Shown: in pieces, positions 23,889 to 32,244 of the stretch
How the letters are laid out: each line of letters opens with the position of its first letter
Position numbering within the stretch: the stretch's first letter is position 1
Assembly: GCA_016841905.1 (NCBI GenBank)
Contig: JAENYF010000033.1
Coordinates: 1 to 34,678 of the forward strand
Direction: 5' to 3'
DNA: 34,678 bases
DNA from: Desulfoscipio geothermicus
GTDB lineage: Bacteria; Bacillota; Desulfotomaculia; Desulfotomaculales; Desulfallaceae
The notes under the pieces: model-generated
Told to the model about the DNA's origin: nothing
The model's input: only the letters and a program-made list of their open reading frames with translations
Database searches by the model: none
Translations under genes and position numbers: made by a program

Positions 23889-25079
23889 TTACTGCACCTC
23901 CTTGAGGGGGACTTGGATTTCTCCTGACATGAGTTTTGGGAGTAGAGTGTCGCGAATAATTTCTAGCTGTTGATTTTCTCTTAGATTATTCTCAATACAA
24001 TTGAATATTTCATTGAATTGTGTAGCTTCTATGACATCGTCGTTTGGAATAATTAGTGTTAACTTTGAAATAGTATCCTTGCTCAAGTTCTGTTGAGCAG
24101 CACCAACTGCTAAACTTTCAATATAAGATTGTTTGTTTAACAGATGTAAATATAAAAATATTGCCTTATTAGCACTGTTGCAAATCATCGCGCAACAAGC
24201 TTGATTTGTACAAGCTTCAAACTTTAATAATCCAATTTTACCTGCCGTAGCACCATACATAGCTATTAAAACTGAATTATATGGTAATATTTTTGTTGAA
24301 CTATTCTTAAGTCCTTCATTAGAAATATACTCTTCACTATTGATTATAAGTGAATTTTTAATCTCACCAGTTTTTATCCAAGGAACATCATTTGAACACC
24401 AATAGTTTTCTATTTTCCGACTAGGTGTGCCACCATTTTTCATATCCTTTACAAACTCACCTATTGTACCTACTCTCCACCCCTTAGGAATCCTGCCTAA
24501 CTCGCTGTCTTCAAACTCTCCGCCCTGAAAGGGCTCGAAGTCCACAAACCAGCTCTTGAAAATCGCCTGGGCCATTTCCTCAAGAGTTCTGTTGATCTGA
24601 TTGTTGAGTTCAATTTTATCATCAAAGCAGGATAGAGTATCAGCTATCACCTTTTGTTCGAGTAATGGAGGAAGCACAAACTTTATCGAGTTCAAGTTAG
24701 CTTGACTTAACTTTGGTTGAGCGGACCCAGTAATATAGCCTGAAATATCAGAGTTATTAAATACGTAACATAAATATCGAATGTCAGACAAATGATTACT
24801 AGTTACTACATGGGCATGGTTATTCACCCAAAACTGTCCGTGAGCAAGTTGCGCAATATTTCGTTTTTTTGATTTAAGATTTTCTCCATCTTCGGCAATA
24901 AGTAAATATACCCCATCAAATATGTAGCCATTAATATAGTCTATAATACCTTGCGCACCGTAGTAAGGATATATACCTTTCATCTTTTCTCTTTCTTTAG
25001 AGGAAAGAGGTTTTCTTCTTTTATCGTGATTTATAGTTACATCTTCAAAACTATAAATTTTCCACCCACTAGAACTCAT
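23889..25079 (-). CDS. hsdS: Type I restriction enzyme specificity subunit
   Basis: A 396-aa HsdS with two target recognition domains: TRD1 at about residues 1-150 ([20 protein letters not shown]) and TRD2 at about 200-380 ([20 protein letters not shown]). They are joined by the helical spacer [25 protein letters not shown] and followed by a second conserved helix ([19 protein letters not shown]). Its start overlaps the hsdM end by 11 bases. The two TRD segments are clearly AT-richer than the spacer region near 24470-24620 and than hsdM and hsdR, as expected when TRDs are exchanged between strains. It sets which bipartite sequence is methylated and cut. Confidence 0.93.
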   Translation of the reverse strand: MSSSGWKIYSFEDVTINHDKRRKPLSSKEREKMKGIYPYYGAQGIIDYINGYIFDGVYLLIAEDGENLKSKKRNIAQLAHGQFWVNNHAHVVTSNHLSDIRYLCYVFNNSDISGYITGSAQPKLSQANLNSIKFVLPPLLEQKVIADTLSCFDDKIELNNQINRTLEEMAQAIFKSWFVDFEPFQGGEFEDSELGRIPKGWRVGTIGEFVKDMKNGGTPSRKIENYWCSNDVPWIKTGEIKNSLIINSEEYISNEGLKNSSTKILPYNSVLIAMYGATAGKIGLLKFEACTNQACCAMICNSANKAIFLYLHLLNKQSYIESLAVGAAQQNLSKDTISKLTLIIPNDDVIEATQFNEIFNCIENNLRENQQLEIIRDTLLPKLMSGEIQVPLKEVQ

Positions 25080-26550
25080 ACCCGATCGCCCCCAATCGCT
25101 GCCTGATTTCCTCCTCCAGCTGATGCGATTTAGCGAACAGTTCGGCCAGCTCGGCGGTCAGTCTGGTCATCTTCTCGTCAAACGGTTCCCCGTCATCATC
25201 GGCTTCTTCAATACCCACATAGCGCCCCGGGGTCAGGATATAATCGTGACTGCGCACTTCTTCAATGCTTGCCGATTTACAGAATCCTTGCACATCCTGA
25301 TAGGCTTCCTTGCCGTCCCGCCAGTTATGGTAGGTGTCGCAGATCTGCGCAATTTCATCACCGGAAAGCTCCCGGTGCTTACGGGTGACCATCGTGCCCA
25401 TTTTCCGGACGTCGATAAACAGTATTTTATCCTTGCGATTGTCTCTTTTTTTAGCCAGGAACCACAAACATACCGGTATGGTCACATTGTAAAACAAATT
25501 TGGCGGCATGGTGACAATGCAGTCCACCAGCCTCGCTTCAATGATGTTCTTTCTAATCTCGGCTTCCGCTTTGGTGGAGGTGCTCATCGAGCCGTTGGCC
25601 AGAACAAAGCCGGCCACCCCGGCGGGGGATAGCTTGCTGATAATATGCTCAATCCAGGCGTAGTTGGCGTTGTTGGCCGGGGGGATGCCGTACTTCCAGC
25701 GGACGTCATCCGGTATCAAGGTATAATCACTTACGTTAAAGGGCGGGTTGGCCAGTATGTAATCGGCCCGGAGGTTTTTGTGCAGGTCGTTACCGAAGGT
25801 ATCGGCGTCCCGCTCGCCCAGGTTAGCGTCGATGCCGCGGATGGCCAGATTCATTTTGCACAGCTTCCAGGTAGCCGCGGTGAACTCCTGGCCAAATATA
25901 TGGATATCATCCTTGCGGCCCTGGTGTTCCTCCACAAAGCGTTTAGACTGGACAAACATGCCGCCGGACCCGCAGCAGGGGTCATAAACCCGGCCTTTAT
26001 AAGGCTCAATCATGCCCACCAGTAGCTTGACTATAGTGGGCGGCGTGTAAAACTCGCCTTCGCTGGAACCGAATTTACCCAAAAAGTATTCATAAACCCG
26101 GCCTAAAATATCCTGTGCCCGGGCTTCTTTATCTCCCAGGTTAAATGAGAACAAGTCGATTAACTCGCCCAGCTTGGTTTTGTCCAGTTCCGGCCGGGCG
26201 TAGTTTTTGGGGAGCACCCCTTTTAGGCTTTTATTCTCCCGCTCAATGGCAATCATCGCGTCATCGATAATTTGGCCGATGGTGGTTTGCTTGGCGTTCT
26301 TTTTGATATATTCCCACCTGGCAGCGGCGGGCACAAAGAAAATATTTTCGGCTATGTAGGCATCCCGGTCCTCTTCAAAGCCCTCCTCCTCATCCACCAG
26401 CTCCCGGTATTTTTCCTCAAAGCTGTCGGAGATGTATTTGAGGAAGATGAGCCCCAGGACCACATCCTTATAATCTGAGGGCTGGATGTTGCCCCGCAGT
26501 TTATCCGCCATTTCCCACAATTTATTTTCAAACTCTAAATTTACCGCCAT
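25069..26550 (-). CDS. hsdM: Type I DNA adenine methyltransferase subunit
   Basis: A 493-aa HsdM with the N-terminal helical HsdM_N domain ([20 protein letters not shown]), motif X region [19 protein letters not shown]-binding motif [12 protein letters not shown] (residues ~189-199) and catalytic motif IV ILANPPF (NPPF 268-271). All expected residues are present. It acts as (HsdM)2HsdS to N6-methylate adenine on both strands and with HsdR in restriction. A decayed partial copy of this gene lies at 5463-5812. Confidence 0.96.
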   Translation of the reverse strand: MAVNLEFENKLWEMADKLRGNIQPSDYKDVVLGLIFLKYISDSFEEKYRELVDEEEGFEEDRDAYIAENIFFVPAAARWEYIKKNAKQTTIGQIIDDAMIAIERENKSLKGVLPKNYARPELDKTKLGELIDLFSFNLGDKEARAQDILGRVYEYFLGKFGSSEGEFYTPPTIVKLLVGMIEPYKGRVYDPCCGSGGMFVQSKRFVEEHQGRKDDIHIFGQEFTAATWKLCKMNLAIRGIDANLGERDADTFGNDLHKNLRADYILANPPFNVSDYTLIPDDVRWKYGIPPANNANYAWIEHIISKLSPAGVAGFVLANGSMSTSTKAEAEIRKNIIEARLVDCIVTMPPNLFYNVTIPVCLWFLAKKRDNRKDKILFIDVRKMGTMVTRKHRELSGDEIAQICDTYHNWRDGKEAYQDVQGFCKSASIEEVRSHDYILTPGRYVGIEEADDDGEPFDEKMTRLTAELAELFAKSHQLEEEIRQRLGAIGYEF

Positions 26551-26562
26551 TGTCCCATCCTC

Positions 26563-28146
26563 CTACACCAATTCGTTATAGATACTGTCTTTTATTTGCG
26601 ACCACCGGTCTGCTGCCTGCCGGACAGCCTGCCGGTATATATCCTGCTCCGCCTGGTATTTAGCGACAATTTGCTGCTGCTTACTCGGCGGCAGCAGGGG
26701 GATTTCCATTTCCATGATATCGGCATAATTGATATTCATGATACTGGTGCCCCGCTGTAAGCTCTTGATGATGGCCAACCCGACGGGGCTTGACAAAAAT
26801 ATCTTGAGATACTCCCCGGTGACTTTTTCCCCGGGCCGGATGACAATTAAATTAGCCGAGGCAATGATGATTTTGTCCTGGGCTGCAAATACCGCGGTTT
26901 TGATGGCCGTGCCCCGGCAGGACAGCACCACATCGCCGGTGAGCAGCTCATAGCGTTTGATTTTCCGTTCCTCCTCAGCGATGGTGTCCATATGCTCATA
27001 GTTAATCTCGCCGTCTTCGATATTGGAGATATTCAGCACGGCTATGCTGCCCGGGGAAGTATCCTTTTTCAAGATGGACTTGCCTCTAAACACTTCGGCT
27101 ACCTCTTTAAGCTTTACCTTGGGTATAGCCGACTCTTTAAATCTGCTGATATTCTCATTATCATCAGCCAGGAGCAGCTCCAGGCGCCAGTCCTGGTGAG
27201 CTAAAAATTCCTCGGTGGCGATTAACTTTTGTTCAACGCAGTTGAATGCACCTTGATGCAGTTCTAAAGTACCCAGCGCTATATAAGGCCGGGGGGCGGC
27301 CGTGATGGTGCATAAGTAGGTTTTGACGGCAGTTACCGGCCTAAAGATGCCCTCCGGCAGGATGAAAATGCTTTGCACATGGTAGTTAGCGGTAATAAAG
27401 GCTCTGAGCTGCCGGTATTCCATGCCGGCGAAGGTTAGCCTGGCCGGCACGATAATATCCAGCGTACCCTGGTCGCTTAAATGCCCCAGCAGGTTTTCCA
27501 GGGCGATGCCGTCACTATCCCTGGTGATAAACCGGCGGCCTAATTCCTCAGGCTTAGAGCCGAAGCCGGGCAGCGCATAGATATAATCGAACTGCTCCCC
27601 CGGTAAGCACTCGGTGTAAATGGAGACAAAACGGATTTTAACCTGGGGGTGCTCACCAAAGGCCAGCTGCAACAACAGGTGCATCGGCTTTAGCTGGGTG
27701 GTTAAAGTGATCTCAGCTTGGGGAAACTGCCGGATAATTTCGGCCAGTCCGGCTAAATGCTTTTCCGCTTCGACAATAAGAATACGCTGCGGCTGCAATT
27801 CCCGCATTCTATCACATATATAGGAGATTAAATACCGGGGGGCGATGACCGTACCCAGGCGGTCATTTTTATAGATCTCCAGGGTAAAATCGATCAAATC
27901 GATATCCTTTAACGCGGCAAAAATGGCCAGCCAGTCATCCCGATCCGCTGGGAAGAAGCCTAACTTAGCTTCCGTGTTTTTTTTCATAAATTGAAACAGC
28001 TGCCCTTTGTCACCAGTACTGCCTGCAGCTTGCTCCAGCTTCTTTAAGGTCATTTTCACCCGCAGCATTTCGTTGAGTAACTGTTCCCTGGAAGATAGCT
28101 GCCTTTGGTATAAGACATTTAAAGCTCCATCTATATGCGAATTCAC
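26563..28146 (-). CDS. Pseudo-methyltransferase fused to a single HsdS-type recognition domain
   Basis: A 527-aa protein starting at GTG (28144-28146) with AGAGG upstream. Residues ~50-300 follow the layout of a type I N6-methyltransferase (RLGTVIAPRYLISYICDRM, then the SAM region, then the catalytic strand). However, motif I reads ILIVEAEKHLAGL with no glycine loop, and the NPPF position reads YALPGFGSK (~190-198). It should therefore neither bind SAM normally nor methylate. Residues ~335-525 form one HsdS-like half (PKVKLKEVAEVFRGKSI ... PLLPPSKQQQIVAKYQ). It is the first gene of the hsd operon, 12 bases before hsdM. Plausible roles are an alternative specificity module, a regulator of restriction or a DNA-bound scaffold; these are inferences. 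Confidence 0.75.
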   Translation of the reverse strand: MNSHIDGALNVLYQRQLSSREQLLNEMLRVKMTLKKLEQAAGSTGDKGQLFQFMKKNTEAKLGFFPADRDDWLAIFAALKDIDLIDFTLEIYKNDRLGTVIAPRYLISYICDRMRELQPQRILIVEAEKHLAGLAEIIRQFPQAEITLTTQLKPMHLLLQLAFGEHPQVKIRFVSIYTECLPGEQFDYIYALPGFGSKPEELGRRFITRDSDGIALENLLGHLSDQGTLDIIVPARLTFAGMEYRQLRAFITANYHVQSIFILPEGIFRPVTAVKTYLCTITAAPRPYIALGTLELHQGAFNCVEQKLIATEEFLAHQDWRLELLLADDNENISRFKESAIPKVKLKEVAEVFRGKSILKKDTSPGSIAVLNISNIEDGEINYEHMDTIAEEERKIKRYELLTGDVVLSCRGTAIKTAVFAAQDKIIIASANLIVIRPGEKVTGEYLKIFLSSPVGLAIIKSLQRGTSIMNINYADIMEMEIPLLPPSKQQQIVAKYQAEQDIYRQAVRQAADRWSQIKDSIYNELV

Positions 28147-28181
28147 TTATGTCATCCTCTCTGGAATGCTTGTTAAGATTC

Positions 28182-28218
28182 ATTATACTTTTTGCCAATT
28201 TAGTATGTCAATACTAAA
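28182..28218 (-). promoter_or_regulatory. Sigma-A promoter of the hsd operon with overlapping operator-like palindrome
   Basis: Reading leftward, the -35 is a perfect TTGACA (complement of 28206-28211) and the -10 a perfect TATAAT (complement of 28182-28187), 18 bases apart. The palindrome TTTAGTAT-N4-ATACTAAA (28199-28206 and 28211-28218) is centred on the -35 box, so a bound dimer would block RNA polymerase. The start codon is ~36 bases downstream of the -10. Confidence 0.8.
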
Positions 28219-28242
28219 TAAAGAGTACCCTGGATCGGAGCA

Positions 28243-28274
28243 TAAAAAAAGAGCACCACAAAGTAAAGTGCTCT
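28243..28274 (-). terminator. Rho-independent terminator after ietS
   Basis: AGAGCAC (28250-28256) pairs with GTGCTCT (28268-28274) around an 11-base loop. On the minus strand the stem is followed by seven T residues. It lies ~100 bases beyond the ietS stop and directly upstream of the hsd promoter, separating the two transcription units. Confidence 0.85.
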
Positions 28275-28375
28275 TGTTTAAGAAGGCGTACAATGGTTTT
28301 AATTTGTTACCTGCCGTTGAAATGCTTAAGCCACGGCTAACACACACTGGACATGGAATAAACGCATTTATTTTA

Positions 28376-30844
28376 TTATACTTCAATCTCCACAGCAGTT
28401 TTAATCCCAGCTTCAATCTGTGTGATAATTGGCGTATAAAGATTAACATCAACCTCCGGTGTTGAAATTGAAACAACTAGTGAATACCGAACCATACTAT
28501 TATAACGTCCAAGGTTTACCCGTTCCCTCCACCAGCCAATAATAGGATAAACGGCTACGTAATTGGCATCGCACAAGTCGGCAGCGTTTTGTTGGCGAAA
28601 ATCCGAATGAATTGACCCAACATCGCGATTATCAGCACCTAAATACCAATTCTCGCTTCCGCTGGTACCTTCTCCCGCATCTTTTTTGTCCTCACCGCGC
28701 ATTTTTATATTAATGCGTTTCATAAAGTCAGATTTAGTTTCATTTTGGTTAATTACCTCAAATCTTAATCCACATGAAGGATAACGGTATTTATCCTTCC
28801 AACCGATCTCTCCGGGTCCCGGCTCGATGAAGTATGACAGCGTTACTCGCATTATTGCCGGGACAGCCCCCAAATCTTGTAATATCTCTTTGGGCCACGG
28901 AATATGGTGCACATGCATTTCGTTCATTCCGTTTTTAACAAATGGCTGTAATTCACTTTCAATAACTAAATTCACACTATTATTCATGCATTGTATAGCT
29001 CTTTCCAAGCTTGGTATGCCATAGCCACATGAACGCAGCAAATTGCGCCTACCTGTTGTTTTCTTATCTGGTTTACAAAACTGGGATTTCATAGCATCAG
29101 TCCATCTTGCCGAATGTATCAGTAAGGCTCGAACTGTTTCCGGCCAAATTCCTGGATATTCAGCAATAATTTGTGCTGCCATCCATGCGGCTTGAGCGGT
29201 TGCTGAACTTGTACCCCAAATTGTGCTAAACAGTCTAGACAACGGTTTGTAATGAGTAGTTAATAACGATAAATCTGTGCACTCAGTATATTCATTACCA
29301 CAAGTCGCAATATTACCGCCATCACATAGTATTTCAGGTTTTATTGGCCATTTTTTATCCCACGTAACAGAAGTTGAACTATATGGAGATAACTCTCCGC
29401 AGTCCGCAACGGGCTGATAGCCACTCAACAACTCCTCTTCAATTCGAATAATCTGGCTATAGGCCCCAACAGTGATAGCATTCCAGGCTTGTCCCGGGCT
29501 TTCAACAGAATGATTAATATTTGCATCGGGGTATGCTATATCTGATAATTCGAATGGATAAACATTACCTGCGCTAACGGAGAACAAACGTTTTCCTTCT
29601 TCGCCGCTCGCACCGGAGGTAATACTGTCAACAGCTGCCGACCAGGACGTGGGACTCCCGTCATTAGTATTGTACTTTCCGGAAGTAACCGCCATGCACA
29701 ATATACGCTCAATTTCAGGGCGACTTATTTCTGCTAAATATACAGCCCTTTGTGTAATGGCTCCGTAGAGTTTAGGTTCATTTTCACCTCTCGGTGGCAG
29801 AATTTTTACCGATTCAAGATGATGAACAATTCTCTCACGATTAGGAGAAAGAAGCTTATTCTGTAAATTGTAGTATAGAGCTATCCCAGCCATTTCAGTT
29901 CCATGGCCTTCATGATCGTTGTTTCCCCAAGCTGCCTCGACTGCTTGGACTGTGTCATCATTAATTACATTGGCAAGCAAAGGATGCCCAATTGAAACTC
30001 CTGTATCAAGTATACAGATTGCAGCATTTGAAAAATCATAATCTAACCGCGATAGTAAATCATCTACCCATTCACGTTGTTCTTTAATGCTTAATTCTTC
30101 AAAAAAACTCGTGATTTCAGGAGCCCTGCGAATCTCAGCGATATATGCATAGCAACTAATTAGTTCACCAAGTTGAGCAGCGTTAGCATAAATCAACTTG
30201 ATCAAACGCTCAGGGAATTTGATTGACTTTTCGTCGCATATGATGCCGAGCTCTTCACATTGTTTCGATAAAGTAGATTCAACTCCATCAAATTGTTCAT
30301 CTTCAACTCTTAACCATATTTCACACCATGCTGCACCATTCGTAGGTATATCTTCCTTTTTACCAATCCAGAACGCATCAAGAAAAGCCAACCTCACGTC
30401 ATCTATACTGCTAATTAATTCATTGAATTGCGGCTTTCCAGTTTCTTCATATGAAGATAAATATTTTTCTACTTTGTTTATGAAGAATGATTCTTTACCA
30501 TCGGGGATATAAACAGTTGCGCGAATAGTGTTTGTTGCTTCATCAGTTTTAACATTCAATAAACGAATACCCGCTGAAAGATTCTCCAAACTCTTCACGG
30601 CCAAATCATGTTGCTGCTTGCTGAAAAATTCAAGATATGTACCTTCCCTTTCCCGAATTGCCGCAGCACGTTTCTGATTCTGTGCTTGAGCATATGCTTC
30701 CTCAAATTTGCGTTTTAACTTTTCCGCATGAGCATAAACGTCTCTTTCGGGAATTTTCTTTCTGGGACCGGGTTTGCTTCCTGAGGCATAAGGCAATGGC
30801 TCTATTGTATTAAAAAGAAAAATGTTCCTTTTTTCCACAGCCAT
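28376..30844 (-). CDS. ietS: IetS-like subtilisin (S8) serine protease
   Basis: An 822-aa protein starting two bases after the ietA stop. The catalytic triad of the subtilase family is complete: Asp280 in CILDTGVSIGHPL, His314 in HEGHGTEMAG, Ser546 in WGTSSATAQAAWMAA. The oxyanion Asn is in SVSAGN (427). The N-terminal ~265 residues are a family-specific domain starting with a basic stretch, and ~200 residues follow the protease. No signal peptide is visible, so it acts in the cytoplasm. With the upstream AAA+ ATPase this matches IetAS, first described as an Agrobacterium Ti-plasmid stability/incompatibility pair and later reported as anti-phage. The trigger and substrate are not evident from sequence. 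Confidence 0.88.
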   Translation of the reverse strand: MAVEKRNIFLFNTIEPLPYASGSKPGPRKKIPERDVYAHAEKLKRKFEEAYAQAQNQKRAAAIREREGTYLEFFSKQQHDLAVKSLENLSAGIRLLNVKTDEATNTIRATVYIPDGKESFFINKVEKYLSSYEETGKPQFNELISSIDDVRLAFLDAFWIGKKEDIPTNGAAWCEIWLRVEDEQFDGVESTLSKQCEELGIICDEKSIKFPERLIKLIYANAAQLGELISCYAYIAEIRRAPEITSFFEELSIKEQREWVDDLLSRLDYDFSNAAICILDTGVSIGHPLLANVINDDTVQAVEAAWGNNDHEGHGTEMAGIALYYNLQNKLLSPNRERIVHHLESVKILPPRGENEPKLYGAITQRAVYLAEISRPEIERILCMAVTSGKYNTNDGSPTSWSAAVDSITSGASGEEGKRLFSVSAGNVYPFELSDIAYPDANINHSVESPGQAWNAITVGAYSQIIRIEEELLSGYQPVADCGELSPYSSTSVTWDKKWPIKPEILCDGGNIATCGNEYTECTDLSLLTTHYKPLSRLFSTIWGTSSATAQAAWMAAQIIAEYPGIWPETVRALLIHSARWTDAMKSQFCKPDKKTTGRRNLLRSCGYGIPSLERAIQCMNNSVNLVIESELQPFVKNGMNEMHVHHIPWPKEILQDLGAVPAIMRVTLSYFIEPGPGEIGWKDKYRYPSCGLRFEVINQNETKSDFMKRINIKMRGEDKKDAGEGTSGSENWYLGADNRDVGSIHSDFRQQNAADLCDANYVAVYPIIGWWRERVNLGRYNSMVRYSLVVSISTPEVDVNLYTPIITQIEAGIKTAVEIEV

Positions 30845-30846
30845 TC

Positions 30847-31806
30847 TTATGCCTCCTTAATAGAATAGACCATAAGCCTTTCGTTTATGATACTCATTAA
30901 ATCTTCTTGTGTAAGTTTAACGTCATTCAAAATAGCATGCTTAATAGCATCATCACATACCCGCGCAATTTCTGCATGGCTCAAAGAAAGCGCTTTTTTT
31001 ACTAAATCTTCTGCTGGTACAAAATTAGAAGCAAATCCACCTAATTTTTTTTCAAATAATCTTCGCACATCATTGGACGATGGCAAAGTATAATGCAGGA
31101 CGTCATCAAAGCGTCGGAATAAAGCCTGATCCAGCATGCGCTGATTGTTAGTGGCTGCAATAATAATGCTTTCTGATGAATCCTGCTCTATAAATTGCAA
31201 GAAAGAATTTAAAATACGGCGCATTTCTCCAACTTCATTGTCTATGCTTCTATCAGCACCGATGGCATCAAATTCATCAAACAAATAAACCCCGGTTATG
31301 TTCTCTATTGAGTCAAAAATCTGGCGCAGTTTCACACTGGTCTCACCCATAAATTTGGTCACCAGTTTATCCATTTGTACGACAAACAAAGGAAGATGCA
31401 ATTCTGAAGCAATAACCGATGCAGTTAATGTTTTTCCTGTTCCCGGATCTCCTTCGAGTAATATTTTTCTTCTATTGACCAAGCCGTATTTTTTCAACTT
31501 ATCTCGTTTGGTAAACTCATTTAGGATACGAAGTATTCTATTGTGTACTTCTTCAGAAACAACTAAATCTAATAGCCTATCATCAGGATTAGACATCAAC
31601 AACATCTGATTTTGATTATTAATTTGTACAACCTTTGCTCTTGTGGAATGTACCTTTTCGAGAAGTGATTTTAGTTCACGAGCCAAATTTGTATGACCAT
31701 GTTTTGCTTCATACGCAGCAATTTGCAAAACTGTTGTCTTGAATTTTTCATCGTCACGATCAAGGTGAGTTCTAATTAGACTTTTAATTTGATCTGCCGT
31801 AGCCAC
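30847..31806 (-). CDS. ietA: IetA-like AAA+ ATPase
   Basis: I choose the GTG at 31804-31806, six bases after GGGAGG; a GTG three codons earlier falls inside that ribosome site. The 319-aa protein has an N-terminal helical region with a 'MLLMSNPDDRLLDLVV' strand. A classical AAA domain follows, with Walker A EGDPGTGKT (~119-127), Walker B YLFDEFDAIG (Asp177/Glu178), sensor 1 IIAATNNQ, and arginine-finger ALFRRFDD. This is the katanin/FtsH-like class. In IetAS the ATPase is thought to feed or gate the protease encoded just downstream. The two genes are 2 bases apart. Confidence 0.9.
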   Translation of the reverse strand: MATADQIKSLIRTHLDRDDEKFKTTVLQIAAYEAKHGHTNLARELKSLLEKVHSTRAKVVQINNQNQMLLMSNPDDRLLDLVVSEEVHNRILRILNEFTKRDKLKKYGLVNRRKILLEGDPGTGKTLTASVIASELHLPLFVVQMDKLVTKFMGETSVKLRQIFDSIENITGVYLFDEFDAIGADRSIDNEVGEMRRILNSFLQFIEQDSSESIIIAATNNQRMLDQALFRRFDDVLHYTLPSSNDVRRLFEKKLGGFASNFVPAEDLVKKALSLSHAEIARVCDDAIKHAILNDVKLTQEDLMSIINERLMVYSIKEA

Positions 31807-31902
31807 ACTAATCACCTCCCGATAGGTATATATTCTTATTATTTTACCAAATATTTATATATTATTCTACCATGATGCACTGAATGCCGATGTTTCACTT
31901 CA

Positions 31903-32010
31903 CCCCACCCAACGCACCTTCCCACCCAACTGTTCGCGCAGCAGCTCCAGCAATTGCACCAGGCGCGGGTTCACCCGCACCAGGCCGCAGCAGCTTTTAT
32001 TAGCATGGCC
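31903..32010 (-). pseudogene. M15 peptidase remnant with the core deleted (copy B)
   Basis: The minus strand encodes RVNPRLVQLLELLREQLGGK directly joined to VRWVG-stop. In the related copy at the right edge these two segments are ~70 residues apart (LGGKPVVITS ... IGGKARWVG). The whole zinc-binding core has been removed, with the joint at the repeated GGK codons. Only the domain edges survive. Confidence 0.75.
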
Positions 32011-32244
32011 GCACCTCCGTTTATGGGTAACGTTTCTGCTTGCCCAAATAAATAAAAGGGTGGTAAAATATTGAAGAACAAAGGGGGTTGTTGTATAGCT
32101 AAAAAAACAAATTGAGATAATTGTAAAGGATTATCTCAAAGCGCAACAGACCCAAAAAATTCGGGTCGAAAAAGCCATTTTTATGAAGTTATTACTCATC
32201 CGTTTTAGAATCTGAATAAGTTTATTGTGCAACCTTTTTCTATA
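32011..32244 (-). terminator. Terminator hairpin(s) downstream of the 508-aa gene
   Basis: GAGATAAT (32114-32121) pairs with ATTATCTC (32130-32137) around 8 bases. On the minus strand this is followed by AATTTGTTTTTTT, a plausible Rho-independent terminator. A second short hairpin (CCC...GGG around an A/T loop) lies near 32150-32166. No gene is seen in the gap. Confidence 0.6.
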
